From NCBI GenBank assembly GCA_013420905.1, contig JAAXNY010000008.1, positions 620,001 through 684,000 on the forward strand: a stretch of DNA of 64,000 nucleotides. The letters are read 5' to 3'. The stretch is from Collybia mongolica. Its lineage: Eukaryota > Basidiomycota > Agaricomycetes > Agaricales > Clitocybaceae. Shown in pieces: positions 37,646 through 49,090 of the stretch. The position numbers and the translations under genes were made by a program. The first letter of the stretch is position 1. The number at the start of each line of letters is the position of its first letter. Below the pieces are notes generated by a model. That model did no database searches. It worked only from the letters and a program-made list of their open reading frames with translations, and had not been told where the DNA came from.

Positions 37646-38298
37646 ATCACCGATAATAAAGGCACTTGGTGGCTGGACCCAAACCATCTTCTGAGTCTGA
37701 CCAGGCATACTAGAAGAGATAGAATGGGAGGGGAGTAGGAGAGTAATTTTCACTCGAGACCACAGTGGCCTGTAGGCTGAGTATCTGGGTCAATGCCAAA
37801 ATTTCGCCCTCTCCACAGGTCAAATGCCCAACATTGGGGATAGGAGTAGCACTGGACAAGTGTGAAGTTGCCTGCGAAATACTGGAAATTTGAGAGTGTG
37901 TCCTGAGTCCTTTGGCGAGTACCTTCTTTGACTTCACGGCAGGCTTCTCCAAATCAAATACCACCATTGATGTTAAAGTAATTACTAGTCGGTCTTCTGG
38001 GATCTGGCTCATAAAGTCCTCCATATTATTGGCCACCTGCCGTGTATTCTTGAATCAATGCTCAGCAAGGCAATCATCCATGTAGGCATAGTGATATGTT
38101 TATAGATGGGGAGCATGTCCGCTGACCTGAGTCTATTGAAGGGGCGAGTGTGAGCCTGACTGATATGTATGCGAGTGGCAGGAGTGGGACGAGCCAGAGG
38201 TCGAGGTGTACGACATGTTTGTAGCGATAGGGAACCCGTTGAAGAGGAAGAACCACAGGTACGAAGAAATTGACCGACCGCAGAAGACCAAAAACGGT
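37646..38298. other. region upstream of the FunK1 fragments
   Basis: Minus-strand frames at 38036-37710 and 38256-38074 are open for 60-110 codons. One has a leucine-rich hydrophobic run (LDLWLVPLLPLAYISV) that could be a membrane segment. I recognise no domain and see no splice chain joining them to the kinase. They may be 5' exons or relics. Confidence 0.35.
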
Positions 38299-38306
38299 GT
38301 GAGCAC

Positions 38307-38660
38307 CAGTGTTGGCCAGTCATGACTTTAAGGTGACAGTCATCAAAGTGGCTTGACGACTTTTTGATGACAAGTCATGACCGTCTGAAATGGAATGACT
38401 CGCACGTGATCCCGAAGTCAGAAGGGTCCATCCATATTGGGATGCCTGATGTTTGTCTCTGGTTAATCTATGTTGGCTTTTTGTTTGATTGACACTGTTA
38501 TCGCAAAGGTCTTAGCGAATCGCGCATGATAATCACAATTTAAAGTCTATTATGTAACTTGTAGACATAGGGTCATGGTCTAGTCAGGTACTGTCAATCA
38601 CTGACAGTCGGCCAACTGTAAGGCAACCTTCATGACATGTCAATGACTTGGCCAACACTG
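38307..38660. mobile_element. hAT-type MITE (354 bp)
   Basis: The element starts CAGTGTTGGCCAGTCATGAC and ends, read on the other strand, CAGTGTTGGCCAAGTCATTGAC. This is an 11-12 bp perfect terminal inverted repeat with an extended imperfect part. It is flanked by GTGAGCAC (38299-38306) and GTAAGCAC (38661-38668), an 8-bp target duplication with one mismatch. The CAGTG ends and 8-bp duplication fit the hAT superfamily. The interior has repeated GTCAT/ATGAC words and no coding capacity. Confidence 0.8.
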
Positions 38661-38759
38661 GTAAGCACTGAACCGTAGGAACTTGGAATGTGGGCAGTGT
38701 CACGCTAGTCATGCATCACGCATCAGCACTTTAATGACATTCGCGTATGACATGTGACG

Positions 38760-39003
38760 CTCAGTAAAAAATAAAGTCATGCATAGTCAGTGTAAACTCA
38801 GCAGTAATGACAAAGTCAACGAAAAGTCATACAAGAGTCAACAAAAATGGTAATTCCAACTCATGATTTTGTCAACTTTCAATGTGGATTCAGCCATTTG
38901 GGAGAAAATGAATGGTTTTTAACTACTTTGGGCTGGCTCTTGACCATTACATTTGAGTGATGTCAAAACTTGCGACTAAAATTGGACTTTATTTTTTACT
39001 GAG
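38760..39003. mobile_element. second MITE (244 bp) with 19-bp inverted ends
   Basis: CTCAGTAAAAAATAAAGTC at 38760-38778 is matched exactly by its reverse complement at 38985-39003. Both ends are flanked by TGTGACG (38753-38759 and 39004-39010), a perfect 7-bp target duplication. The interior is non-coding and rich in AGTCA/GTCAAC words, like subterminal transposase-binding repeats. The ends differ from the neighbouring MITE and from the hAT element, so a different transposase is implied. Confidence 0.85.
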
Positions 39004-39316
39004 TGTGACGCGAACGTTCCCTAAGAAATGGAAGGGGTAGGTTCTTTTTGTCACTTGCATTATCATTTTAACCAAGCACTTTTTCAAACAATCTCCGCGC
39101 TAGAGCCTTCTCTGCTGCTCTAAGGTCCACCAGTACCAAGCATTAGTGATCAATTGCCTGGGGTTCAACAGCCAAAAAACTGGACGCCTCTCAGCATTAT
39201 GTTGTTCAACATACCTGCATGCGTTTTGCTCGTATGATTCTGGAATACCTGAAGAGGTCCATTGTATGCCTGTTACTGAACCTTGAGGCCTAGGACGACG
39301 CTGGGGAGCTGAATGA

Positions 39317-39324
39317 TGACCAAG
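39317..39324. repeat. left target-site duplication of the hAT element
   Basis: TGACCAAG directly before the left end of the hAT element; identical to 43240-43247. Confidence 0.92.
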
Positions 39325-42300
39325 TAAGGCTCCAACCATTCTATCTATATAACCGTTTTAAACAGTTTATTCTGTATACATTTATGTTTATGTATAGCTG
39401 ATGGCAGCCAAAGTTGAGTATACAGTAGTTAAACAGTATATAGATGGTTACACAGTTTTTTGATAGACATAATAGAAGTTTTGACTGACTGTGGCTGAGA
39501 GTTTAAACCAAGAACTGTACATTTTTACCATTCCTGGATTTTTCAACGTCAACACTGATAGTCCTAGCTTGGAGCGTCAAAAACATCATGGCACAACAGG
39601 CCCAAGAGACCCGAGACAAGCCCGACTCCACAAATATCATCCCCAAAAACGAGAAGCAAAAGCGGCATGCCACGGACCGAGCTCAGGGCCTTGACTCCTA
39701 TTTTCAGACGGTTGAAGCCACGACTAAACCCCGTCGCCAAACTCAAGGTTAGCGTGTAGATTTCGAGAAAAGTTCCATCATGCCAGTGATTGAAATCCTA
39801 ACCTTAATTGGCAGAACTGCGCCCCAATCTTAAGGTTGTGATCCCAAAAGACTCGTCCAAGCCAGATGGGGATGCAGTTGAAAACGGCGCCTTACTCCGC
39901 TGCTGAGCTCCATGCGCGCGGTCACTTTGTCAATTCACCCTCTGATGTAGTCCCTCTCACGGCCACTAAGCCTGAAGATGACAACAAGGACGATACACAG
40001 GACGAAACATATCAGCCACCCAAGCGTAGCAATGAGTTGGATAAGGAGGCCCCTGAATTTTTGTACACAAGCGATGGGGACGAGGTGGTAAGTGAGACTG
40101 AGCATGGCTGAGAAGTGGTAAGCAGACCCCGAAAAGATCCACTTCAGGTTCGTCTAATGGTTTGTTAGTGAGCTAGAATGGAAGAAAAAAGAAAATGCAA
40201 GGCCAACAGGCAACTTCAGGGGCGACCAGTCAAAAAGGGAGTGCTCGCAAACAGGGACAGATCCACAAACCAGCAGAAAAGGCCTAGTGACAGTAACCAT
40301 CTTGACATCAATTCTGGTGATGAGTCAGATGGAGAAAGTGCTTTGCGGGCAGTAGAAGAACGGGAGGGGCCAAAGGCGGCACGTTGTGGTCCAGGTAATG
40401 CAAGCATGCAACACTTTCATGAACCGACAGCTACCACGGATAGGTCGGGGACCAAGCGCTGGTCATTTCGGTGCCGCTCCTGCCCATGGTGCGTCAAAAT
40501 CAATAGATGAAAGGATGAAACTTATCGAGTTGAAATTTACAGTATTCGTAGCTTCCCAAGGACTGTTGATGGGCAAGACATTACCTTCGATATGGAACCT
40601 AAGCTGCCAAAGATACAGAACCCTGCTGGGCACGTAACGGAATGTAAGGGGGCAAAAGAGAATGTGGAGAGTGAGGGACCAACAAGCAAAGAACAGATCA
40701 ACCTAAAACGTAGCGCCGAGATGATGGAAGCATTTTTGAAGGAGGGAGAATTGAATCCGGCAATCATTACCACCTATCGAGGGTTCCTACGTATTTTCGC
40801 AGCATGGATACTGGATGAGAGTCTTCCGTGGACTACTGGAGAAGCGCCAATGCTCCAAATGTTATTCAAATATCTGAAGATCACATACCAACTGCCCTCC
40901 AATACTACAGTCCATAACCAGCTTGCTCATATCTTTGAGGAACTACATGGGAAAGTTGTCTGTGAATTTGCGGTGAGAAATCCTTTGAACGTCGTTTATG
41001 CCCACCTAATACACACCAAGGCCATCAAATCCAAAATCGCTTATGTGACCGACACATGGACAACACCACAGCTGGTATACACCTTCGCGTGTACCGTCGG
41101 ATCTTTCATCAATGACGAGTGGGAAATCATTGAACGCGTGATCGATTTTAAGCCTCTAGAGGATAAGGAACATGAAGGTATGCCGGCAAGGTTTTCGCTG
41201 ATGGAGCCAGTGAGATCGGCAGTCTTCACAAGATAAGTTTCATCTGTGACCTGAATGCCACGTCACAATCGGCTGACATCCACTGCACTGCATCAGCATC
41301 TCAACCGATAATGCCTCAGTTAACGACGTGATTATCAGAACAGTGGCTCGGATTCTGTTAGCGAAATACGGGATACCTCAATCACCAAATCTACATGTTC
41401 GGTGCATTTGCCACGTTGTCAACCTCATCGTCCAGGCCATACTTGCAGCACTTGGGGAGGCAGACGACCCCAACAATGTTGATTACTTCGCGCTCAATAA
41501 GGAACAGCCATTGCATCTCAATATTGATACTGATCCCGACCAGATTGAAATGGACAATGAAGATTTCCTGGACGAGTCTGATGGTGATGCTGGAGCTGAG
41601 AACATCTCACCAGAGGATGAAGAAAAGTCAAAGGCGATGGCAAGCCCTCTATCAAAGGTATTATAATCGTCGTCATTTACCTGTGCCATCTAATGTTCCC
41701 TCTTGTGACCAGCTGCGATGCATAACTAATAAGATTGTTTCTACACCTCAATGACGGAAGAAGTTTCGACATTGCGCAATGATGAAATACTACAGGAATG
41801 GCGCAGAGCACCAGGATAGGCGTGTAGCCTTGGCAGTCGTTAGGGATGTTTGCACACGTTGGAATTACACTCATGCGATGATTCGGCGAGTGGAACTTCT
41901 GAAAGAGGTGAGCATTTAGTTGTTCAACTGGTTTATCCTCTAACATCAATGGCAGGCTATCAATGATTGGGTCTTCAAGACACTGGGTTTGCGCGCACTA
42001 CTGCTGACAGATGAGGACTGGGAAACTTTGGGGGAAATTGCAGACGTCCTGGAGGTATGAGCTGCAATCCCCTCTTCATGACCACCTAATCCTAATCTAG
42101 CTTTGCAGCCGTTCACAGAAGTAACTCTACGAATGTCATGCAGCACCACGCCTACAATTCCCTTCGTCTTGCCCCTGTATCACAAAATGGAAAAGCACCT
42201 CAACGAGGTTGTGACGTCCTTCTGCCATTCATTCAAGGTACAGCATGCAGCTGAGATGGGCCTCAAAAAACTCAGAAAATATTCCACTCCTGTGAAGCTA

Positions 42301-43239
42301 CATCACTCATATATCCTTGGGACTGGTGAGTTCACCTCCTCCTTTGTTGTTCTGCATGGATATTCATCTGGTCAGTTCTACACCCCTGTCTCTGTAGCCA
42401 TTGGTTTGCTGCAACTGCAGAACAAGGCAATTCAAAAGCTCAACAAGAAGCCATTAGCGCAGCAGAGGCCGTCTTCAAATACGTTGCCGAGACCTATCTC
42501 AAATCAACCGCAGCCGACCCAACTCTCGCATCTGCACCTAAAGTAGCTGTGCTGCCACCCATACTGAGAACATTATCCTTCCTGGCAAGTGCGTGCCACT
42601 TCCAGCGGCCGACCACCGCTACAGCAGCAATTCCTGTCCCACATCGTACTCCACAAGAGGAGCTTGCGGATGAGTTGGGAAGGTACCTCACGTTTGAATC
42701 TGCCCCAATTGAGAGACAAGATGGAGAGGACATCGGTAACGACCTGGAGCCATCTGCCAAAGATGTCCTGCTAAACCCACTTTTATGGTGGAAAGTGAGT
42801 ATCACTCTTGGAAAGGTTATCCAGGTCTGACACCATACTACTAGAAACATGCTGCCGAATTCCCAACAATTGCAAAAATGGCTCGAGATTATCTCGCCAT
42901 TCCTGCAACTAGTGTCTCCGTTGAACGCGTTTTCTCCAAGTCCCGACATATTTGCAGCAATCTCCGAAGCTCCTTGAAGGAAAATACTCTCTCTATGGCC
43001 CTCCTCATGAAGGCATGGATACGTAGCGGCCTTTTTGATATGATGCCCCCAAAAGAACTCAAGTTACAACATGGCAAACTTCTGGCTCAGGTCCAGGAGG
43101 CTTCGAAATAAATTTTCTAGGAACAACTGTGTAGCTACTGTATATTTTATACATATATAGCTAGTTAAACGGTTAAAACAACCATATCCGTTTAATTTAC
43201 CTTTCGGGAGTAAACGTATACTAAACGGTTGGAGCCTTA
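39325..43239 (+). mobile_element. full-length hAT transposon (3915 bp)
   Basis: The element begins TAAGGCTCCAACC and ends with its exact reverse complement (13-bp terminal inverted repeats). It is bounded by the perfect 8-bp direct repeat TGACCAAG, diagnostic of a hAT insertion. Subterminal regions carry AACCGTTTTAAAC/TAAACGGTT-like words. The interior holds a transposase gene on the plus strand with a hAT dimerisation domain. It inserted into non-coding DNA about 300 bp beyond a MITE. The intact ends and target duplication point to a fairly recent insertion. Confidence 0.93.
39588..43111 (+). CDS. hAT transposase, intron-rich, at least one frame break
   Basis: The reading starts at ATG 39588 (MAQQAQETRDKPDSTN, a basic/acidic N-terminus). 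Open pieces continue to the stop at 43109-43111 across several probable introns. A KRWSFRCRSCPW segment near 40.47 kb looks like the start of a BED-type zinc finger. The catalytic-core region includes IAYVTDTWTTPQLVYTFACT (about 41.05 kb), LHVRCICHVVNLIVQAIL (41.4 kb) and VRDVCTRWNYTHAMIRRVEL (41.85 kb), each typical of hAT transposases. The C-terminal dimerisation domain (MARDYLAIPATSVSVERVFS, then LRSSLKENTLSMALLMKAW) is in the last exon. Near 39880-39895 the frame changes within GTTGAAAACGGCG without a splice site, so a one-base indel probably disables the protein. The complete intron set was not resolved. Confidence 0.75.
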
Positions 43240-43247
43240 TGACCAAG
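43240..43247. repeat. right target-site duplication of the hAT element
   Basis: TGACCAAG directly after the right terminal repeat, matching 39317-39324. Confidence 0.92.
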
Positions 43248-43523
43248 GTTACCACCCCGATAAGACGATAGCTGCGCCTTTGTTCTACCCAGTATGGCTC
43301 CAAGAAACTCCACAAGATGTCAACTGCTCAGTCTCAACTATCGATCCAAAGCATGATCTAGAGAGACCGCGCTTTCTATTAGTCAACCTGGTTCCATAGT
43401 TAACCAATAGCATAGATCTGGTCGGCAAGGCATCCCCAACCTTTACATTTAACCAAAGATCGCGGTCTAGACCGCGAACACGAGGTCAACAAACTCATAC
43501 GAAATAGAATAGATAATTGTCAA

Positions 43524-44162
43524 TAGTGATGTGCCAGGCCCGGCTCAAAGCCGTCGAGCCGTCAGGGCCGAGCTCTCTTGGGCCAAGCCAGGCCGGGCTT
43601 TGAGACGGCTCAGTGAAGGCTGAAAGCTCGGCTCGCACTCCAGCAAAGCCCAAGCCGGAGGCTCAGGCCGCGGCTTAGGGTTAGCCTAAAACATGCCTGT
43701 TTGGTGGTCTTCCACGTATGTAATGCTTGAACGTGCTGCTTCTCTGAAGAAGGTAGTGTTCCCCCAAGCCATTTCAAAATTATATCATTTCAACTATATG
43801 GTACATAAGATTGTTGACTAGTTCGTTACAGCATTGGTCCCGACTGAGACAGACCCCACCAAGCAACAGAAACTCAATGACCTTCAACTGTCAGAGGAGG
43901 AATGGGGACGAGTGGAGTCTTTCTTGGATCTCCTTGCAGTAAGCAGTCTCTCCTTCATTTAGTAAATGTTCCTTTATTCCTGATGTCGTTATCGCAGAGT
44001 TTGACTAGAGTATTATTTTTGTGCAATAAGCCCCGGCCTGAGCCGTCCCAAGACCGAGCCAAGCGTCCTCGACGGCCTGGCTTGAGTATCTGGCAGGCCC
44101 TTGTCCTAATAAGCCAGGCCGAAGCCCCGGCTTTCAGGCCAAGCCGGGCCGGAACATCACTA
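43524..44162. mobile_element. internally deleted hAT-like remnant (about 640 bp)
   Basis: The left end TAGTGATGTGCCAGGCCCGG is mirrored at the right end (reverse strand TAGTGATGTTCCGGCCCGGC). The flanks share ATTGTCAA on the left and TTTGTCAA a few bases beyond the right end, a probable 8-bp duplication offset by three As. Subterminal parts are strikingly GC-rich with repeated GCCCGGCT/GGCCGAG words. The middle keeps a plus-strand transposase relic at about 43.83-43.94 kb reading TETDPTKQQKLNDLQ and EEEWGRVESFLDLLA, typical of mushroom hAT proteins. It is unrelated in its ends to the intact neighbour. Confidence 0.75.
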
Positions 44163-45062
44163 AAATTTGTCAACACGGCCGCTTGTCTCAAATTTACACG
44201 ACCTCAAGACCAACGTACGCAATTAACTACTCGGAGTACGCACGAACACGCTTATCACTATGGCAGCTTATCGCTGAATCAATCAAACGCACCCTACCAT
44301 GAAGAAAAGTGCACTCAAGAAATTTTTCTTTCGGAGGTACAGCAAAAAATCAAGTATCGCATACCCTTCAATAATGTAAATGCCCTCTTCTCATTTTGCG
44401 ATTGAAAAATGAATGCGATGCAGATAAAAATGTAATACGACGGAAACTACGAACAATACAATTATTATATGCAAAGTGGAACGAACACGTTGTAGAACTC
44501 ATTGCATGGTTTGGACATTGTCAATGGAATCTAAAGGATTCGGACCGAACTGCGAGGAGTAAACTCTTTCAGTCAATGTGCCGAGGACGACCAGTCATCA
44601 CGTTTACGATTCATACCCCTCACAGATTGTAGGGCCGGCACAAATTTAGACGTTCAGCTTCTGGTTAGTTCTACCCCACAAGGAAGTGTTATACTTAGAC
44701 ATCAAATTCTCCATCGAACAAGAAATTAGCCGTTCATGACACCCGCACGGCATATACTAACGATTCCTTAGTGATTTCATTGCTGATTACCCTCATTCCA
44801 ACACAGGTTCACCGACAGGTCGCAGAATTATTCCGCTCACTTGGATTTTTGATACCACAGGCCTTCCCCGCACCGTGTTCTCTTGTCTTCTAGAATCCGA
44901 TCAACAGGCGAGGGAAAACTTGATCATATCTTTCACCTTCTAGCCTCTGAATGTCTAATTTTAAATTCGTCACCTGGTGCTCATGAAAATAGGTCGTCGT
45001 CATACGTTATAAGGCTGAACCTCCCTTAAATTACCCATTTCTCCCTTGGGCCTTGTGCCATA
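44163..45062. other. intergenic region, nothing recognised
   Basis: Nine hundred bases between the hAT remnant and the first DUF6534 locus. Reading frames are short and show no domain. No repeat or RNA gene was found. Confidence 0.55.
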
Positions 45063-46720
45063 ATGTTCGAAAAACCGGATCTCGACAGCATCTTTGGAGC
45101 ACTTTTCGTCAGTGCGGTCGTTTCTGCTATGTAAGTGTTTCCCTGATTTATCTGAACCTATGAGTTGACGTCCTTTTCTAGGCTCTTCAGCGTGACATGT
45201 ATCCAGGCATTTTACTATTTCCAAAATTATAGCTCTGACAAACTCTTTACGAAGCTTTTCGTGGGTCCTCTCCTTTTATCACACATACCACTAACTTGGC
45301 GACCCCCACAGGTAATAATGTTGCTGCGAGTGTTCTCTGCTCCCAGAATTTGACATATTCATTCTGAATTATAGAGTGCTGGAGACGTTGCAGACAGTAC
45401 TTAATACCTACAATGTGTACCGCTTTACCATCACTAGTTACGCTGGTAATCCTCTCGCCTTGCTCAGTTCCGACTGGGCTGTCTCGGTAAGTGATTGTAA
45501 TTCATAGCTTCAGCAAATCTATACTAAACTGTTGTCCATATCATCATAGGCGGAAGTGTCACAATCGGTGAAACCCCCGCTATTCTCAAGGCACAGAAAT
45601 TGAAGAGTAATCTGTCACAGAGCTTCGCGATTTATGCAGTCCATATGTTCTACACAAGAAGAGTCTACTATGGTACGTTTTGACTGGGCTGTGTTCTCCC
45701 GGTTCATGTGTTTTCTTGACAATTACAATCTAGTGAGTCACAAGAATGTGCCGTTGGTCGCTCTCATAGTGCGTGCATAAAAAATGATATTGAATATCAA
45801 CGACCTTTGGTATTATGCAGTTTACTCTGGTTTTAGCTCATTTTGGTACGCTGGTAATGTACTCATAGAAACATGTATCAACTGAGTTGTGGTCGTTTTA
45901 GGCATGCATATTGGTGGCGCTACCTTGAGATACATGAAGCATGAGTAGAATCTGATGCTCCTCTGTGGGTAGCCACGGCAGTTAAGGCGTACGGTAACAT
46001 TTTCAACTCAAAGATGTTCTTCGCAACACACGTAAAGTTTCCAGATTCTTGGTTCCCACAAGGCCAATGTATATTTGCACCTTATTGTGAGATCATTTTT
46101 GTAAGTCCCGGTATAATTAACTCAAAGTACTTCATCTAGCCGTATCTGGAAGCAACCATCTCCCTTGCTGTGGCCACGGACATAATGGTTGCAGTGTCCC
46201 TTTCGTTTTACCTCCACAAGAGTAGATCCGGGGCGCGAAAGTAAATGTGCTTGCACCACTATCCCCCGCGCAGAGTTGACGCAAGCTGTTCACAGCACAG
46301 ACGCCATGATTAATCGACTGATTGTGCATGCCATTAACAATGGCATTCTGACGGGGTTTGTACTTCGTTTGAAATCAGTCTCCTTGTTTCGCTGACCGCC
46401 GGCACCGAAACATACAGCGTGTTCGATGTGCTCCTTCTAACGATCGTATGCGCTCCAAGCCTTGTGGTCAAGTTTATTCTCTGATGGTCCGTGAGCTCAC
46501 AGGCAGCGGTATACCCGAAAAACCTGATCTACATTGCTATATACCAGGTTATCAGCAAACGTAAGTGGGAGAAATGTAAAAGGTTATTACTCGATTGACA
46601 CCCACCTTTTCAAGTGTATACGAACTCGGCATTGGCGACGTAAGGTCCCTCCATTAGAGGCTCGAGCTGTATATTCAGCGACATTGTTCCAGACTCAACT
46701 CACGCCGATCGATGGCTCAC
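45063..46720 (+). pseudogene. DUF6534-family membrane protein, plus-strand locus, probably decayed
   Basis: Exon 1 (45063-45130, MFEKPDLDSIFGALFVSAVV) and exon 2 (45182-45260, LFSVTCIQAFYYFQNYSSDK) join in frame and give the usual first two membrane segments of the family. Later pieces VLETLQTVLNTYNVYRFTI, NPLALLSSDWAVS, SFAIYAVHMFYTRRVYY, MINRLIVHAINNGILTG and NLIYIAIYQVISKRK keep the family order up to about 46.7 kb. Some junctions (near 45370, and a TGA near 46483) do not resolve in frame, so the locus is probably a pseudogene. DUF6534 proteins are seven-helix membrane proteins expanded in Agaricomycetes, with no known function. Confidence 0.6.
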
Positions 46721-47796
46721 ACTGGTGAGGTTACGCGGATCTCCTTCAGGCCACGTAGTCATGGATCATCGTATGTGATGACGGCGATGGGAGAGCCGGA
46801 GTTGGGTAGCACAAAGGTAATCAGATCCTCTCCCTTGGGCACTCTCAGCTTAACGGCAGTGTAATTGGGAGGCTGTTGCTCTCCGAATTGGCGACACTGA
46901 GCACGAGTCAACGTCGGAATGCGCGACGCAACCTTGAGTGGCAATATTGTCGGAAGGGTTCAGTGAAATACTTGGGTGGACAGCCTTGATCAGGTCGGAC
47001 GAGAACGTGATTGTTCGTTGCGCGGATACGGAACTCATCTGGTTTTGCGATTAGTGAATTGTATTTAGTATTTCAAGTGACACAACGTATAGGTTGATGA
47101 ATACCGTAATTTAGTTGTATTCGATATTGATATAATGAAATTCAATGAATTAGGACCCTCCGAGTTTTGTGCTATAGTCGAGTAGTCTTCGAGTACGGTT
47201 TAAAGAAGCTAACGTGTGACGTGCTTCGTGCCATCTTGCTTCTAGGGGCTGCGCAGCAATATTGTGTTGGTTGTGAGCTCGCGTGACATGCCTTGGAGTA
47301 CCACTGAACCTCTCACCAAGCCTGTCGAGTCATAGAAGGCGAACATGCCCCCGCTGTCCCAATGAATAGAATTTGACTCTCATTATGAGGTTCTTAAGTA
47401 CTAACCATAGCCACGATTAAAACTCACAAATATCGTCGTCCAGTAATTGACTCTTGACGACTTACCTCGAGTGACTGGCCTAGTACAAACAACACGTCTT
47501 CTGACGTCTGAAGGCTAATTGAGAACACTATATTGCAGCGATTTTGAGGCGAGTATTTGTATTATTATATGAGATGGTTATGGTATCGTCCATGCTTTGC
47601 ACGCCATCTAAATTCCGAATGGGAGGCACGTAAGGGGTTTGCGGGACATAAACAGTCTAACATCCAGCTGATTAATTTCGTGTGGGAGGGTCACCCGACT
47701 TTTGATTGTCTCCCATGCTATGGAGGAATATCTTGGTATCATTGGTGTTAATTTCATCGTCTGCCTGAATAGGGAGACTCAGCTCCTCCTCGGTCA
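46721..47796. other. intergenic region with a small minus-strand reading frame pair
   Basis: On the minus strand a start at 47038 (MSSVSAQRTITFSSDLIKAV) runs into a second frame ending at 46759 (FGEQQPPNYTAVKLRVPKG, then a VITYDDP end). The two overlap out of frame near 46930; a short intron or a frameshift would join them into a protein of about 85-95 aa. I do not recognise the family. The rest, 47.05-47.8 kb, holds nothing identifiable. Confidence 0.35.
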
Positions 47797-49090
47797 TCAA
47801 CTCTTGGCGAGACGCACTTGTGAAGGGTTCATCCAGATTTTATTCCTCTGACTCTCCTCCCCAATGCAAACGGTAATGACCGTGTCACCACTCCTTGTTC
47901 CAGTGTCTAACATTTGTTCTGACTGAGCATCACCACCGGTTGGCCCGAAACTCCCAACTTGGAAGGAACTGCCAATAACATCCATCGGAATGTCATTACG
48001 GCCATCCACAATGCGGAGCCTGGCATTGAAGTTGGTGAGCAGTGTATTTGAATACAACTTGCCCAGCATCAATGCAGGTATGTTATGAAAGTCGTGATCA
48101 GGGTACAGCAGGAATAAAGCAAGATCGATCATGGCAACTACCGCTATTACACAACTATTCAGTATTTGCAAAGCATTTGTATGGTCCATTGTAGAGACAA
48201 CACCTGTAATCATGCCTGTCTCGATTGCTAAACGATTAATCTTGGATACCAGCGTCCGGGTGGCCTTGAAACTTGATTGTCGACGAGAGAGCTGCAAAAG
48301 TTGATAGAGACTGAGAAGACCGCAGATGGCGTATCACCAACTTACAAAGAAAGTCATAAAAATAGCGATGATTATATCACACGCCGCGCTCCCTACAAGC
48401 CATACCTATCATTTGGGAATTAGTAATAGGACCTGGTCTGTTTATGTAGGATGACATGAGGATTTACCGTCGCGCTGACACGAGCTGCGGCTCGATGTTG
48501 GAGCTTTCTTGAGTCTCCAATCTTCAATATCTGCAGGCCACCTACGCACGCAGAAACGGATTGCGTCAAAGCGAACTATAGAGTAGTCAGTTGGACATAT
48601 GGATCATGGTTTGATGAGGTTACAGCAGTTATGATAATTCCCGCAGCTTTTGAACGCGAAAAAATATAGATTCGAAAGGCGAAGCTCATTTGAACTATGC
48701 CACTCGCTGCCTTTACGTTAGATTGCGTACTTGGCGGGGTATGGCAGGACGAACCTATTCCCGTCATTATCGGTATGCTCAGCCAGGTAAGGTGTAAGTC
48801 AAAAAGTTCCCCCATGTTTCCGTAGCCAGTTGCAAAGACCTCAAACATATCATGAGTGAGGAGGATTGATTGTATAGTTTCGAGTATGAATAAACCGAAG
48901 ACCAAGCTTTTGAACACAGCACGGTCTCTTGGAAAGGCGGTGTAATAGTAATCTTGAAGGAAAATCTTTTTTTAGATGATAACACACATTAATTGGTATA
49001 TGATATACGCACACACTTGTATACAGAGCGCCCCGTAAAGGCCACAGTTTAACATAAAACCCAATAACTGATCGAGAACTGATAAGTGAC
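47797..49090 (-). CDS. DUF6534-family seven-helix membrane protein (locus A)
   Basis: Minus-strand exons read LLGFMLNCGLYGALCIQ (about 49.06 kb) and YYYTAFPRDRAVFKSLVFG, then LFILETIQSILLTHDMFEVF (48.95-48.7 kb). VQMSFAFRIYIFSRSKAAG, a helix with VGGLQILKIGDSRKLQHRAA, LSRRQSSFKATRTLVSKINR and LAIETGMITG follow, then VVAMIDLALFLLYPDHDFHN and LMLGKLYSNTLLTNFNAR (47.98-48.1 kb). This order, including the LGKLYSN.L...LNAR signature, is that of DUF6534 proteins. The cytosolic tail ends at 47797. Introns are about 50-65 nt. The extreme N-terminal exon was not identified. No disabling mutation was found. Function in this family is unknown. Confidence 0.75.

Noticed and set aside
43902..44405. 167-codon plus-strand frame
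   Set aside because: It starts inside the hAT remnant intron region and crosses the element's inverted end; no domain.
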